DNA of 64,000 nt from Microbacterium halophytorum (GCF_002970975.1 NZ_KZ672982.1:1-64000); one strand, 5' to 3'. Positions 1-9,926 are shown, counted from the stretch's first letter. Made by a program: numbers and translations. Notes: generated by a model not told the origin, from the sequence alone.

Positions 1-261
1 CGCTGCGGCGCCGGAGCCGACGCGGGCGAGCACTGCGCCGACCTCGACGGTGTCGTCTTCGGCGGCGAGCAGTTCGAGCACGGTGCCGGCGACGGGCGAG
101 GGGACCTCGGTGTCGACCTTGTCGGTGGAGATCTCGAGGAGGGGCTCGTCGACGTCGACGGTGTCGCCGACGTTCTTGAGCCAGCGGGTCACGGTGCCCT
201 CGGTGACGCTCTCGCCGAGCTCGGGGAGCGTGACGTCGGTTGCATCGCCGGAAGCGGCGGG
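1..261. repeat. Direct repeat copy A (lipoyl domain 3), identical to 373-633
   Basis: Base-for-base comparison shows that 1-261 equals 373-633, with an offset of 372 bp (124 codons). The first difference is at 262/634. The left end of the identity cannot be seen because the window starts there. The repeat encodes a whole lipoyl domain in frame. Confidence 0.95.
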
Positions 262-975
262 TGCCTCGGCGGCGGGGGCCGGGGCCTCGGCGGCGGGCGC
301 GGCCGGAGCCGGTGCGGCGGGTGCCGCTGCCGGTGCGGCGGGAGCCGCGGCCGGGGCCGCGGGAGCGGCGGACGCTGCGGCGCCGGAGCCGACGCGGGCG
401 AGCACTGCGCCGACCTCGACGGTGTCGTCTTCGGCGGCGAGCAGTTCGAGCACGGTGCCGGCGACGGGCGAGGGGACCTCGGTGTCGACCTTGTCGGTGG
501 AGATCTCGAGGAGGGGCTCGTCGACGTCGACGGTGTCGCCGACGTTCTTGAGCCAGCGGGTCACGGTGCCCTCGGTGACGCTCTCGCCGAGCTCGGGGAG
601 CGTGACGTCGGTTGCATCGCCGGAAGCGGCGGGCGCCTCGGCAGCGGGGGCCGGGGCGGCGGGCGCCTCAGCAGCGGGGGTGGCCTCGGCCGCGGGCGCC
701 ACGGCGGCAGGGGCGGAGGGCTCGGCCGGCGCGGCGCTGCCGTCGCCGATCTTCGCCAGAACGGCGCCGACCTCGACGGTGTCGTCCTCGCCGAAGAGCA
801 GCTCCTCGACGACGCCCGATACGGGCGAGGGGACCTCGGTGTCGACCTTGTCCGTCGAGACCTCGAGCAGGGCCTCGTCCTCCTGCACCGTGTCGCCGAC
901 GTTCTTCAGCCAGCGCGTGATGGTGCCCTCAGTGACGCTCTCGCCGAGCGCGGGGAGGACTACAGAAGTGCTCAT
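1..975 (-). CDS. sucB: Dihydrolipoamide acyltransferase E2 (sucB/aceF type), three lipoyl domains, 3' part beyond window
   Basis: E2 subunit of a 2-oxo acid dehydrogenase complex. It carries acyl groups on lipoyl-lysines between E1 and E3. The 325 visible residues hold three lipoyl domains joined by Ala/Pro-rich linkers: about residues 1-78, 120-200 and 244-325, each with a TDKVD lipoylation motif (Lys43, Lys162, Lys286). The E1/E3-binding and catalytic domains lie off the left edge. Domains 2 and 3 are identical in DNA over 261 bp, and the first differs. The ATG at 975 follows AAGGAGA. In actinobacteria one E2 with two or three lipoyl domains can serve both pyruvate and 2-oxoglutarate complexes, so sucB versus aceF/dlaT is mainly a naming choice. 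lpdA lies just upstream in the same direction, so E2 and E3 are probably co-transcribed. Confidence 0.92.
   Translation of the reverse strand, partial: MSTSVVLPALGESVTEGTITRWLKNVGDTVQEDEALLEVSTDKVDTEVPSPVSGVVEELLFGEDDTVEVGAVLAKIGDGSAAPAEPSAPAAVAPAAEATPAAEAPAAPAPAAEAPAASGDATDVTLPELGESVTEGTVTRWLKNVGDTVDVDEPLLEISTDKVDTEVPSPVAGTVLELLAAEDDTVEVGAVLARVGSGAAASAAPAAPAAAPAAPAAAPAAPAPAAPAAEAPAPAAEAPAASGDATDVTLPELGESVTEGTVTRWLKNVGDTVDVDEPLLEISTDKVDTEVPSPVAGTVLELLAAEDDTVEVGAVLARVGSGAAA
373..633. repeat. Direct repeat copy B (lipoyl domain 2), identical to 1-261
   Basis: Second copy of the 261-bp in-frame repeat inside the E2 gene (residues 115-201). The spacer between copies encodes the Ala/Pro linker. 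Confidence 0.95.
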
Positions 976-1066
976 GTCGAAGTCTCCTTGGGTAAAGGTT
1001 GGTGACGTATGTCAGCTTAGATCCCCGAGCCGCCGCACGAAAACCGGCGCGGCCCGGGCCGGGTGG

Positions 1067-2440
1067 TCAGAGGGAGTGCAGAGGCTTGCCGGCGAGCGCG
1101 AGGAACGCCTCGCCGAGCGCCTCGCTCTGGGTGGGGTGCGCGTGCACGAGGGGGGCGATGTCCTCGGGGTGGGCCTCCCACGCGACGGCGAGCTGGCCTT
1201 CCGTGATGAGCTCGCCCACGCGGTCGCCGAGGAGGTGCACGCCGATGACGGGGCCGTTCTTGCGGCGGACGACCTTCGCGAAGCCGCCCGTGCCGATGAT
1301 CTCGCTGCGCGCATTTCCCGCGAGGTCGAAGCGCTGGGTCACGACGTCGTCGGCACCGAAGGCCTCGGCGGCCTGCGCCTCCGTGAGGCCGACGGAGGCG
1401 GCCTCCGGGTGGGAGTACGTGACGCGCGGGATGTGGTTCTCGTCGATGGGTGAGACCCGCTCGCCCGCGATCGCCTCGGCAGCGAGGATGCCCTGCTGGA
1501 AGCCGCGGTGCGCGAGCTGGAGGCCGGGCGTGACGTCGCCGACGGCCCAGACGCCCCGCACCGAGGTGCGCATCCGGTCGTCGACCACGATGTGGCCGCG
1601 CTCGACGGCGACGCCCGCCGCTTCGAGGCCGATCCCGGATGTCGCGGGGCCGCGCCCGACGGCGACGAGCAGCAGGTCGGCCTCGAGCGCCTCGCCGTCG
1701 TCGAGGCGCACCTCGACCCCGGAGGGCGTCTCGGTCGCCCCCGCGACGCTGACGCCGAGCTTGGAGGCGATGCCCCGCTTGCGGAACGCGCGTTCGAGGC
1801 CCCGGCTGACGTCGGCGTCCTCATTCGGCACGAGGCGGTCGAGGCCCTCGACGATCGTGACCTCGGCGCCCAGCGATCGCCACGCGCTGGCGAACTCGGC
1901 GCCGATCACGCCGCCGCCGAGCACGATCGCGCGGGTCGGGACGTCGGCCAGCGCGAGCGCTCCCTCGCTCGTGACGATTCGCCCACCGAGCTCGATGCCG
2001 GGGATCGTCCTGCTGAACGAACCCGTGGCGATAACGACGTCGGTGCCGCGGTACACGTCGTCGCCGACCCGCACGCCGCGGTCGGCCTCGATCACCCCGG
2101 TCCCGTCGACGACCGTGATGCGCCTGGCGGAGATCAGGCCCGTCAGGCCCCGGTGCTTCTTGGCGACGATGCCCTCGCGGAACGCGAGGGCCGCCGTGCC
2201 GTCGATGCCGGTCAGCTCCGCTCCGACACCGGCGGTCCGGGCCGTGCGCACGGCGTCGGCGACCTCGGCGGTGTGCAACAGCGCTTTGGTCGGCACGCAG
2301 CCGCGGTGCAGGCAGGTGCCGCCGACCTTGTCGCGCTCGATCAGCGCGACCGACTTGCCGAGCTCGGCGGAGCGCAGCGCGGCCGCGTAGCCGCCGGAGC
2401 CGCCGCCGAGGACGACGACGTCGAACGAGTGCTCGGTCAC
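1067..2440 (-). CDS. lpdA: Dihydrolipoamide dehydrogenase (E3)
   Basis: FAD enzyme that reoxidises dihydrolipoyl groups with NAD+ for 2-oxo acid dehydrogenase complexes. At 457 aa it is normal length. Visible features are the FAD-binding GGGSGG (residues 12-17), the redox disulfide motif GGTCLHRGCVPTK (Cys43, Cys48), a second Rossmann motif LGGGVIGAEFAS near residue 175, and the C-terminal HAHPTQSE with the catalytic His435/Glu440 pair. The start is GTG at 2440 after a GAAGG-type ribosome site. It lies 61 nt downstream of pepA and 91 nt upstream of the E2 gene, so the three may form one transcript. Confidence 0.96.
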   Translation of the reverse strand: MTEHSFDVVVLGGGSGGYAAALRSAELGKSVALIERDKVGGTCLHRGCVPTKALLHTAEVADAVRTARTAGVGAELTGIDGTAALAFREGIVAKKHRGLTGLISARRITVVDGTGVIEADRGVRVGDDVYRGTDVVIATGSFSRTIPGIELGGRIVTSEGALALADVPTRAIVLGGGVIGAEFASAWRSLGAEVTIVEGLDRLVPNEDADVSRGLERAFRKRGIASKLGVSVAGATETPSGVEVRLDDGEALEADLLLVAVGRGPATSGIGLEAAGVAVERGHIVVDDRMRTSVRGVWAVGDVTPGLQLAHRGFQQGILAAEAIAGERVSPIDENHIPRVTYSHPEAASVGLTEAQAAEAFGADDVVTQRFDLAGNARSEIIGTGGFAKVVRRKNGPVIGVHLLGDRVGELITEGQLAVAWEAHPEDIAPLVHAHPTQSEALGEAFLALAGKPLHSL

Positions 2441-2501
2441 GTGGGGCCTTCTTCCTGACGAGGTGGGCGGCCGGCGCCGACCGGCGCCGGCCGCATCCGG
2501 A

Positions 2502-3980
2502 TCACGCGACCTGGCCGCCCGCGGCGACGAAGTCGATCAGCGCGCGCGTCGACGCGCCCGTCGGGCCCTTGCCCGTGAAGCCGTAGGCGCTCGATGCGCT
2601 CATGGCGGAGCCGGCGATGTCGAGGTGCAGCCACGGAATGCGCGGTGCGTCGGACTCGCCCGCGCCGTTTCCGACGAAGCGGCGCAGGAACAGGCCGGCG
2701 AAGAGGGAACCGGCCGAGCGGTTTCCGACGTTCGCGTTCTGCATATCGGCCACGCGCGAATCCAGCTCGCTCTCGATGTAGTCCGGGAGCGGCAGCGCCC
2801 AGGCGAGCTCGCCCGTGCGGTCGGCCGAGCGCAGGAACGCGTCGACGGGGTCGGCGTCACCCATGATGCCGGTGTAGCGGGTCCCGAGGGCGACGAGCAT
2901 CGCGCCCGTCAGCGTGGCGACGTCGACGACGACGTCCGGCGTCTCGCGGCTCGCGGCGACGAGGCCGTCCGCGAGCACGAGGCGACCCTCGGCGTCGGTG
3001 TTCGTGACCTCGACGGTCGACCCGTTCGCCATCGTGAGCACGTCGCCGGGGCGGGTCGCGCGACCGGACGGCATGTTCTCGGCGATGCACATCCACGCGG
3101 TGACCCGCACGGGGAGCTCCAGCTGGGCGGCGGCGCGGACGACGGCGAGCACCTCGGCGGCACCCGTCATGTCCTCCTGCATGCCGACCATGCTGGCCGC
3201 CGGCTTGAGGGAGAGCCCGCCGGTGTCGAAGGTGATGCCCTTGCCGACGAGTGCGACGTGGCGCTCGGCGCCCTCGGGCGCGTAGTCGAGGCGCACGAGG
3301 CGCGGAGGGTTGTCGGAGCCGCGGCCGACGCCCAGGATGCCGCCGAAGCCGCCCGTCGCGAGCGCCTCCTCGTCCCACACCGTGGCGGTGACCGGCAGGT
3401 CGGCGGTGTGGGCCTCGGCGGCCTCGGCGAGCTGGGCCGGGGTCTGGTCGGCGGCGGGCGTCGACACCAGGTCCTTCACGAGCGCGACGGCGTCGGCGTG
3501 CGCGCGCGGCGCCGCCAGGTCGGCGTCTTCGAAGCTCTCGGGAGCGTGCAGTCGGATCGCGGTCGCGTGAGCGCCCTTCTCGACCGCGTCGCGGTCGCTC
3601 TTGTACGCCGTGAACTCGTAGGCGCCGAGGAGCGCGCCCTCCGCGGCCGTGCGGGAGGCGCCGTCGATGTCGGCGGCGACCGCGACGGCGATCGCGGCGA
3701 ATCCGGTGAGCTGGCGGGTCCCCGCCCCGACGGCGTCGCGCACGTCGTCAGCGCTGGGGTCGCTGCCGAGGCCCACGACGGCGATCGGCTTGTCGCTGAC
3801 CTCGGGTGCGTGCACCCTGGCGTAGGAGCCGGCGGCGCCCGTGAAGCCGATGGCCTCGAGCGCGGGGCGGAGCCCTTCGAGCTCGCCGGCGTCGGCGAGC
3901 GTCGGAACGGCGATGATCAGAGCGTCCGCCTCGTGGGCGGTGAACGGCGCGTGAGTGACCGTGATCTCGGGAAGGGGCAT
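2502..3980 (-). CDS. pepA: Leucyl aminopeptidase (M17 family)
   Basis: Cytosolic two-metal aminopeptidase that removes N-terminal residues from peptides. At 492 aa it is typical for M17. The hallmark NTDAEGRL motif (metal ligands) is near residue 326, preceded by the GKGITFDTGG block that carries an active-site Lys and Asp. The N-terminal half is the usual variable macro-like domain. I chose ATG 3980 over 3989: it has a TAGGAT -10 box 7 nt upstream on the minus strand, a leaderless arrangement, although GGAGG also precedes it. It is divergent from the PAC2 gene and likely co-transcribed with lpdA. Confidence 0.93.
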   Translation of the reverse strand: MPLPEITVTHAPFTAHEADALIIAVPTLADAGELEGLRPALEAIGFTGAAGSYARVHAPEVSDKPIAVVGLGSDPSADDVRDAVGAGTRQLTGFAAIAVAVAADIDGASRTAAEGALLGAYEFTAYKSDRDAVEKGAHATAIRLHAPESFEDADLAAPRAHADAVALVKDLVSTPAADQTPAQLAEAAEAHTADLPVTATVWDEEALATGGFGGILGVGRGSDNPPRLVRLDYAPEGAERHVALVGKGITFDTGGLSLKPAASMVGMQEDMTGAAEVLAVVRAAAQLELPVRVTAWMCIAENMPSGRATRPGDVLTMANGSTVEVTNTDAEGRLVLADGLVAASRETPDVVVDVATLTGAMLVALGTRYTGIMGDADPVDAFLRSADRTGELAWALPLPDYIESELDSRVADMQNANVGNRSAGSLFAGLFLRRFVGNGAGESDAPRIPWLHLDIAGSAMSASSAYGFTGKGPTGASTRALIDFVAAGGQVA

Positions 3981-3987
3981 GGCCTCC

Positions 3988-3993
3988 ATCCTA
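3988..3993 (-). promoter_or_regulatory. -10 box TAGGAT for pepA, leaderless
   Basis: Minus-strand TAGGAT, then 7 nt, then ATG at 3980. The spacing puts the predicted transcription start at the start codon. No convincing -35 was picked. Confidence 0.45.
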
Positions 3994-4078
3994 GGACTCC
4001 CTCGCGCAGGGGCGCCCGGAGCGTGTTCACCGCTGGCGTATCCCGCCCCCGGAGCGCCGCGGTGTCGTCTGCGCCTCG

Positions 4079-4084
4079 TACCAT
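4079..4084 (+). promoter_or_regulatory. -10 box TACCAT for the PAC2 gene, leaderless
   Basis: TACCAT followed by 6 nt and the ATG at 4091. It matches the TANNNT-N6-7-ATG pattern seen at many starts in this window. Confidence 0.45.
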
Positions 4085-4090
4085 GGGGAT

Positions 4091-5020
4091 ATGCCCGTCT
4101 TCGGTCCCCTGTACGAACGAGTCGCGAACGCCCCGGCGGTGCCGGAGCGGCTTCCGCTCGTGATCCTGATGACCGGTTTCACCGACGCCGGCGGCGCCGT
4201 CTCCGGTCTCGTGGATTTCGCGCGCGAGGATCTCGACCCGCAGCCGCTCGTGGCGTTCTCGAACGACTCGCTGCTCGACTACCGGGCGCGTCGGCCGATC
4301 ATCACCTTCGACCAGGATCACCTCACGGAGTTCCGCCCGCCGCGGCTCGAGCTGTCGCTCGCGCACGACGCCCTCGGTCAGCCGTTCCTGCTGCTGTCGG
4401 GCTACGAGCCGGACTTCGGCTGGGAGGCCTTCGTCGAGTCCGTGCGAACTTTCGCGGACGACTTCGACGTCGCCTCCGTGACCTGGGTCCACGCGATCCC
4501 GATGCCGGTGCCGCACACGCGCGCACTCGGCGCCACCGTGAGCGGCACGCGGGGCGACCTGATCGAGGAGCACTCGGTGTGGCGCCCGCACACGCAGGCG
4601 CCCGCGACGATCGGCCACCTGCTCGAGCTGCGCCTGATCGAGGCGGGCTTCGCGACCACGGGCTTCGTCCTGTTCGTGCCGCACTACCTCGCGGACACCG
4701 AGTTCCCCGGCGCCAGCGCCCTCGGCCTCGAGAAGATCATGGCGGCGACGGGCCTCGTGTTCGACCTCAGCGACCTCCGCGAGGAGAACGAGGAGTACAT
4801 CGGCAAGGTCGAGGAGCAGATCTCCGGGAACGACGAGCTGCGCCGGATGATCGCGACGCTCGAGGAGCGCCACGACGCCTACGTCGCGGGAGACGCGGCG
4901 GGCCACGCGCCGCACGCCGGCATGGACGAGTCGAAGCTGCCGAGCGCGGATGAGCTCGCGGCGGAGCTGGAGCGCTACCTCGCGTCGCGCCCGTCGCGCG
5001 ACGACGACAAGTCCTCCTGA
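4091..5020 (+). CDS. PAC2 family (proteasome-assembly-chaperone-like) protein
   Basis: 309 aa soluble protein of the PAC2 family, conserved beside sigA in actinobacteria. The family is named after the eukaryotic proteasome assembly chaperone 2. Its bacterial role is not established. The N-terminal part has the family-like MTGFTDAGGAVSGLV stretch (residues about 21-35). The middle holds conserved GxRGD- and HTQAP-like segments. The tail after residue about 240 is rich in Glu and predicted helical, ending in a charged SRDDDKSS. No signal peptide or membrane helix is seen. It starts at an apparently leaderless ATG and is divergent from pepA. Confidence 0.8.
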   Translation: MPVFGPLYERVANAPAVPERLPLVILMTGFTDAGGAVSGLVDFAREDLDPQPLVAFSNDSLLDYRARRPIITFDQDHLTEFRPPRLELSLAHDALGQPFLLLSGYEPDFGWEAFVESVRTFADDFDVASVTWVHAIPMPVPHTRALGATVSGTRGDLIEEHSVWRPHTQAPATIGHLLELRLIEAGFATTGFVLFVPHYLADTEFPGASALGLEKIMAATGLVFDLSDLREENEEYIGKVEEQISGNDELRRMIATLEERHDAYVAGDAAGHAPHAGMDESKLPSADELAAELERYLASRPSRDDDKSS

Positions 5021-5117
5021 GCCCCGGGCCGGCGCGGTTCGGGCGCCGGAATCGGCGCGCCCATCCGGAATAGCCGGCTCCGCCCCGGCGTTGCTCCCTG
5101 TGAGGTTTGCTCCGCGA

Positions 5118-5148
5118 TTGTCGATTGCGGGGCGGGCTGTGCCATACT
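5118..5148 (+). promoter_or_regulatory. Possible promoter in the 244-nt leader upstream of sigA
   Basis: Between the PAC2 stop and sigA there is a TTGTCG / CATACT pair (5118-5123, 5143-5148) with a long 19-nt spacer. A lone TTGACA occurs at 5193-5198 without a good partner -10. The rest of the 244 nt is GC-rich with short inverted repeats and no coding potential that I trust. Confidence 0.3.
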
Positions 5149-5264
5149 AAGCGGACAGACCCGTTGTCAACCCCGGGTGCGAGCGCGGGGACTTGACATG
5201 GGTCTTACTCCTGCCCAAAAACACCCGGGGGCGACGCGCAAGCGCCGTCGGTGAAAGGTCTGAC

Positions 5265-6514
<1,250 letters not shown>

Positions 6515-6515
<1 letters not shown>

Positions 6516-7210
6516 TGGCGGGGGCAGCGAACGAGGGCAAGGCTCTCGAGACCGTCATCGACGGCGCGAGCTACCAGCGCATCCCGATCCGGACCCACGT
6601 CGTCATGCCGGGCGAGAAGCTCGACGACGTCGTGTCGAAGTACGCGGTCGGCGAGGTGCGCGAGGGCGACCTGCTCTTCATCACGGAGAAGATCGTCGCG
6701 ATCATGCAGGGACGCTCGTACATGATGGAGGACATCCGCCCGCGCAAGCTGGCCGTGTTCCTGTCGAAGTACGTCACGCGCACGGCGTTCGGCATCGGCC
6801 TCGGCATCCCCGAGACGATGGAGTTCGCGATCCGCGAGGTCGGAGCGCCCCGGATCCTGTTCGCCGCGGCCGTGTCCGTGGTCTCGAAGAAGATCCTCCG
6901 TCGCAGCGGTGACTTCTACCGCATCGCCGGCGACAAGGCTCGCGCGATCGACGGCCCGACGCCGCACACGATCCCGCCGTACAACAACGCGGTCGTGCTC
7001 GGCCCCGAGAAGCCGAAGCAGGTCGCGGCCGACATGAAGCGGCTCGTCGGCTGCGACGTCGCGGTCGTCGACATCAACGACCTCGGCGGCAACATCCTCG
7101 GTTCCACGCTCGACAAGGCGGGGGAGCAGCGCCTCCTGAAGATCCTCCAGGACAACCCGCTCGGCCAGGGGCACGAGTCCACACCGATGGGCATCATCCG
7201 GAAGGCGTGA
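6515..7210 (+). CDS. CofE-like (coenzyme F420-0:L-glutamate ligase family) protein
   Basis: About 231 aa, resembling the F420-0:gamma-glutamyl ligase (CofE/FbiB N-terminal) fold. This fold adds glutamate to F420-0 in methanogens and mycobacteria. Supporting segments are IPIRTHVVMPGEKLDDVV near the N-terminus, EGDLLFITEKIVAIMQGR, and PPYNNAVVLGPEKPKQVA. No other F420 gene is in the window, so the real substrate is unknown. ATG 6515 shares its A with the sigA stop (a GTG lies one codon earlier), so translation is probably coupled to sigA. No signal peptide is seen. Alternative reading: a related ligase acting on a different carboxylate. Confidence 0.65.
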
Positions 7211-7226
7211 ACATCTAGCCTGCACT

Positions 7227-7246
7227 CTTGATCGGACATAATCAAG
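7227..7246. promoter_or_regulatory. Palindromic operator CTTGAT-N8-ATCAAG upstream of satD-like gene
   Basis: Perfect 6-bp arms (7227-7232 and 7241-7246). A third half-site CTTGAT at 7255-7260 overlaps the -35 hexamer. The half-site spacing suits a dimeric helix-turn-helix regulator. The SatD-like protein itself is the obvious candidate. Confidence 0.55.
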
Positions 7247-7255
7247 GTTCAGGTC

Positions 7256-7284
7256 TTGATCGACCAGTTGCCCGCCTCTAGGCT
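7256..7284 (+). promoter_or_regulatory. Sigma-70 promoter of the satD-like operon, leaderless
   Basis: -35 TTGATC (7256-7261), 17-nt spacer, -10 TAGGCT (7279-7284). The predicted start lies on the ATG at 7291. The -35 is embedded in the third CTTGAT half-site, so a bound regulator would block RNA polymerase. Confidence 0.6.
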
Positions 7285-7290
7285 GGATTC

Positions 7291-7968
7291 ATGTTCGTCA
7301 TTACGGCCGATCAGGACGCTTCCCGGCGCACCGGGGAGCGAGTGGAGCCGTTGCTGGCCGCCCTGGAAGCGCTGATCGAGACGGAGGGGCTGCCGGGCGT
7401 CCTCCGCCCGTTCGAACGCACCGTGGGCGATGAGGTCCAGGCGGTCCTCACCGACGCCGACACCACGGTCCGGCTCGCTCTGGAGCTGCAGCGCCTGCGG
7501 GAGTGGGCGGTGGGCATCGGCGTGGGGGAGGTCGAGCATCTGGCCGACGACTCCCGCTCGTCCTCCGGCGCGGTCTTCATCGCCGCCCGCGAAGCGGTGG
7601 AACGGGCCGGGAGTCGGAGCGCGCCGGCACCGGTGGCCGTGGTCGCGGGCGGGGCGGCCGAACGCGCCGCCGACCAGGGGGCGGGCCGCGCCGCCCACCG
7701 CGCTGAGCCCGCCGCCGTGCTCGTGCGCGACGCCGAAGCACTGCTCCAACTGATGGCAGCCGTGGTGCGCCGGCGCACGGAGGCCGGCTGGGAGATGATC
7801 GACGCGCGCCTGCAGGCACCGACTGCGCGGGCCGCCGCCGAGGCGCTCGGGATCTCCCCCCAGGCCGCGAGCCAGAGGCTGCAGGCGGCTCTCTGGGACG
7901 AAGTCCGAGGAGTCGAGCCGCTCGCGGCGGGTCTGCTGCGCCGACTGGACGCCGCCACGGCAGGATGA
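7291..7968 (+). CDS. SatD-family-like protein with C-terminal helix-turn-helix
   Basis: 225 aa. The N-terminal half resembles the SatD family: FVITADQDASR at residues 2-12, the conserved TVGDEVQAVL near 47, a VGIGVGEV strand near 71, and SGAVFIAAREAVERAG near 88. The C-terminal part (about residues 170-200, AAAEALGISPQAASQRLQAA) is a clear helix-turn-helix. Streptococcal SatD lies in the sat (secretion and acid tolerance) operon, and its biochemistry is unknown. It overlaps the downstream membrane gene by 4 nt and starts at a leaderless promoter inside repeated CTTGAT half-sites, suggesting autoregulation. No membrane segment is present. Confidence 0.6.
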   Translation: MFVITADQDASRRTGERVEPLLAALEALIETEGLPGVLRPFERTVGDEVQAVLTDADTTVRLALELQRLREWAVGIGVGEVEHLADDSRSSSGAVFIAAREAVERAGSRSAPAPVAVVAGGAAERAADQGAGRAAHRAEPAAVLVRDAEALLQLMAAVVRRRTEAGWEMIDARLQAPTARAAAEALGISPQAASQRLQAALWDEVRGVEPLAAGLLRRLDAATAG

Positions 7969-8363
7969 CCGGAATGGACGTGCTGTGGACTGTGCTCATC
8001 GCGATCGCCGCATTCGCGCTGTCGGCGGGTGCGGGCGCGCCGTTGACAGCCGGCATCCTGAAGCTGGCCGGCGGTCGGCGGCGTCCGCCGGAGGCCGAAG
8101 CCCCGGCGCCGGAGGAGATCCTGCGCGGCGGGCTGTGGATCGGCATCCTGGAACGCCTCGCCGTGACCGGATGCATTTTGCTCTCCTACCCGGCGGGAAT
8201 CGCCGTCGTGGTGGCGATCAAGGGCCTCGGTCGATTCTCTGCGCTGCGCGACGAGCCGACGGGCGGGGTCTCCGAACGCTTCCTCGTCGGTACGCTCACG
8301 TCCTATCTCTGGGCGGCAGCCGTGGCCGTGGCAGCGGTGTGGGCGATCGCGGCCGTGGGCTGA
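7965..8363 (+). CDS. Small membrane protein coupled to the satD-like gene
   Basis: 132 aa with about three hydrophobic segments: residues about 5-30, 50-72 and 105-130. The middle/C-terminal pattern (WIGILERLAVTGCILL, then AIKGLGRF and SERFLVGTLTSYLWAAA) resembles the C-terminal part of DUF3307 membrane proteins, which often sit beside SatD. The start ATG overlaps the previous stop (ATGA), so the two products are probably made together and may act together at the membrane. Function unknown. An alternative start is the ATG 9 nt downstream. Confidence 0.6.
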   Translation: MTGMDVLWTVLIAIAAFALSAGAGAPLTAGILKLAGGRRRPPEAEAPAPEEILRGGLWIGILERLAVTGCILLSYPAGIAVVVAIKGLGRFSALRDEPTGGVSERFLVGTLTSYLWAAAVAVAAVWAIAAVG

Positions 8364-8424
8364 CGCGCGCCGAAGAGAGGGCGACCGCTGTCGCCCGCGC
8401 CCGTACTGTGATAGCCATGAGGCC

Positions 8425-8727
8425 ATGGCCGAACGCATCTCAGCCGAGCAGTTCGCGGCGTTGCCGGAGGTCGCCGACTGGCACGCGGCCGACGATCACG
8501 CCCGTGCGCGGTTCCGTACCGGATCGTTCGCGGCGGGCGTCGAGCTGGTCGCGGCCATCGGGGCGCTCGCCGACGCCGCGAACCATCACCCCGACGTCCT
8601 TCTCACATACCCGGAGGTGACGGTCACCCTGACCACGCACGATGCCGGCGGGCTCACGGTGCGGGACGCCGACCTGGCGCGGCAGATCTCGCGGGCTGCA
8701 CGCGAACGCTCCATCCCCGCGGCATAG
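8425..8727 (+). CDS. phhB: Pterin-4a-carbinolamine dehydratase family protein
   Basis: 100 aa, the full length of the family. It dehydrates 4a-hydroxytetrahydropterins after aromatic hydroxylation, though stand-alone bacterial copies may have other roles. The signature NHHPDVLLTYPEVTVTLTTH at about residues 53-72, followed by GGLTVRDADLA, carries the catalytic His-His and second His. No aromatic amino acid hydroxylase is seen nearby. ATG 8425 is in frame with the family start. A nearer ATG at 8417 is in another frame. A TACTGT -10-like box sits at 8404. Confidence 0.85.
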   Translation: MAERISAEQFAALPEVADWHAADDHARARFRTGSFAAGVELVAAIGALADAANHHPDVLLTYPEVTVTLTTHDAGGLTVRDADLARQISRAARERSIPAA

Positions 8728-8811
8728 GCGCCGCGGGCGAGCTCGACCTGCCGTCGTTTCGGAACGCGGAAGGGCGCCCACCCAGCGACCCCGCCTAGCG
8801 GCACGTCGGGG

Positions 8812-9828
8812 CTAGAACCCGATGGCCTGGCGGTAGCGGGGCTTGTGGCCGGTGCGGATGCCGGAGACGCTCGGCTTGTTCTCGTAGACGCCCGCGCCCC
8901 AGTTGCCCTCGACGAGGTCGGCGCCGTCAGCCGTGACGACCACGTCCCATCCGGCGTACTGCACCTCGGGCACCTCGCGCGCGGCGCGCTTGATCAGGTC
9001 GATCGCCTGGTCGTAGTGCGGCAGCTGCAGGTCGGCGATGCGGTAGCCCGTGTCGGGGTGCGTCTCGTGCACGTGGCCGTGCGAGTCGTAGCCTGCGCTC
9101 ATCGCGCGGCCCGTGTCGGGGTCGAGCATCGTGTAGAAGCCGCCGAACGACATCTGGTCGCTCACCTGGCCGCGCCCGAACTTCTGCGTCGCGGCGAGGA
9201 TGTGCACGTCCGTGCCGTCGAAGAAGGCGACGATGCGCGTGGTGTTCACGGTGCCGGGGCAGACGGCCGCGAGCTCGTCGTGCTGCGCGATGACCTCCTC
9301 GAGGAGGATCTCGCCGTCGGCCAGCAGCTTCGCGTGGAACTCGGCCCAGTCGGTCACGTCGGCGGCGTGGTAGCGGCGCACGCCGAGGCCCATGTGGCTG
9401 ACGGGCACCTTGGCGATCACGGTGCCGAGGCGCTCGGCGAAGGCCTGCACCTCTGCGGCGTTGTCCTCAGTGACGACCATCCACTCGCGCTCGATGTAGT
9501 CGGCGAAGCGGCGGTTGAACGCGATCTTGTCCTCGAAGACCTTCCGACCCTCCGGCTGCGAGTAGCGCGCGGCGAGCTGCATCGAGACGGGGTGCGTCAT
9601 GAACGTGGCCCGCTCGGCTCTGTTCAGGATCGCGAAGTCGAAGTCGACGTAGTCCTGGAACGCCACGTCGTGCTTGCCGGCCGACCAGAGCATGTCGACG
9701 ACCGTCGTGGGGACGGCCTTGCCGTGCTCGGCGTGCACTTCCTTCGCGCGCTCGATGACCGACTTCACGTCGATGCGGCGGGCGCGCTCGTACAGGTAGC
9801 GCATCTTGGGTCCGATGGCGAGAGGCAT
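8812..9828 (-). CDS. Sugar-transfer-associated ATP-grasp protein
   Basis: 338 aa, resembling the sugar-transfer-associated ATP-grasp domain family (alpha-L-glutamate-ligase-related proteins), which is common in surface polysaccharide loci. Seen here are a central VIAKVPVSHMGLGVRRY segment (ATP-binding Lys), GEILLEEVIAQHDELA, an NTTRIVAFFDG strand, and the late YAGWDVVVTADGADLVEGNWGAG block that fits the Glu/Asn metal-binding pair of ATP-grasp enzymes. Substrate unknown. It lies 98 nt after dnaE2 on the same strand but has no evident functional link to it. Confidence 0.75.
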   Translation of the reverse strand: MPLAIGPKMRYLYERARRIDVKSVIERAKEVHAEHGKAVPTTVVDMLWSAGKHDVAFQDYVDFDFAILNRAERATFMTHPVSMQLAARYSQPEGRKVFEDKIAFNRRFADYIEREWMVVTEDNAAEVQAFAERLGTVIAKVPVSHMGLGVRRYHAADVTDWAEFHAKLLADGEILLEEVIAQHDELAAVCPGTVNTTRIVAFFDGTDVHILAATQKFGRGQVSDQMSFGGFYTMLDPDTGRAMSAGYDSHGHVHETHPDTGYRIADLQLPHYDQAIDLIKRAAREVPEVQYAGWDVVVTADGADLVEGNWGAGVYENKPSVSGIRTGHKPRYRQAIGF

Positions 9829-9926
9829 GTGTTCTCCGGGTCGGCGTCGAGGTGCGTGCGCCCGTGGTGCCGGCGCACCCGCCCGAGCCTAGCGCCGCGC
9901 GCTGGCGAGAACCTTGGGGCCCGCCG

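Noticed and set aside
1..975. Repeats that could suggest a CRISPR-like array
   Set aside because: The repeats are whole lipoyl domains coding in frame, with no short repeat/spacer structure.
50..1453. Long plus-strand open frame over the E2 gene
   Set aside because: It is antisense to the lipoyl-domain gene and has repeated low-complexity composition. The minus-strand protein is clearly real.
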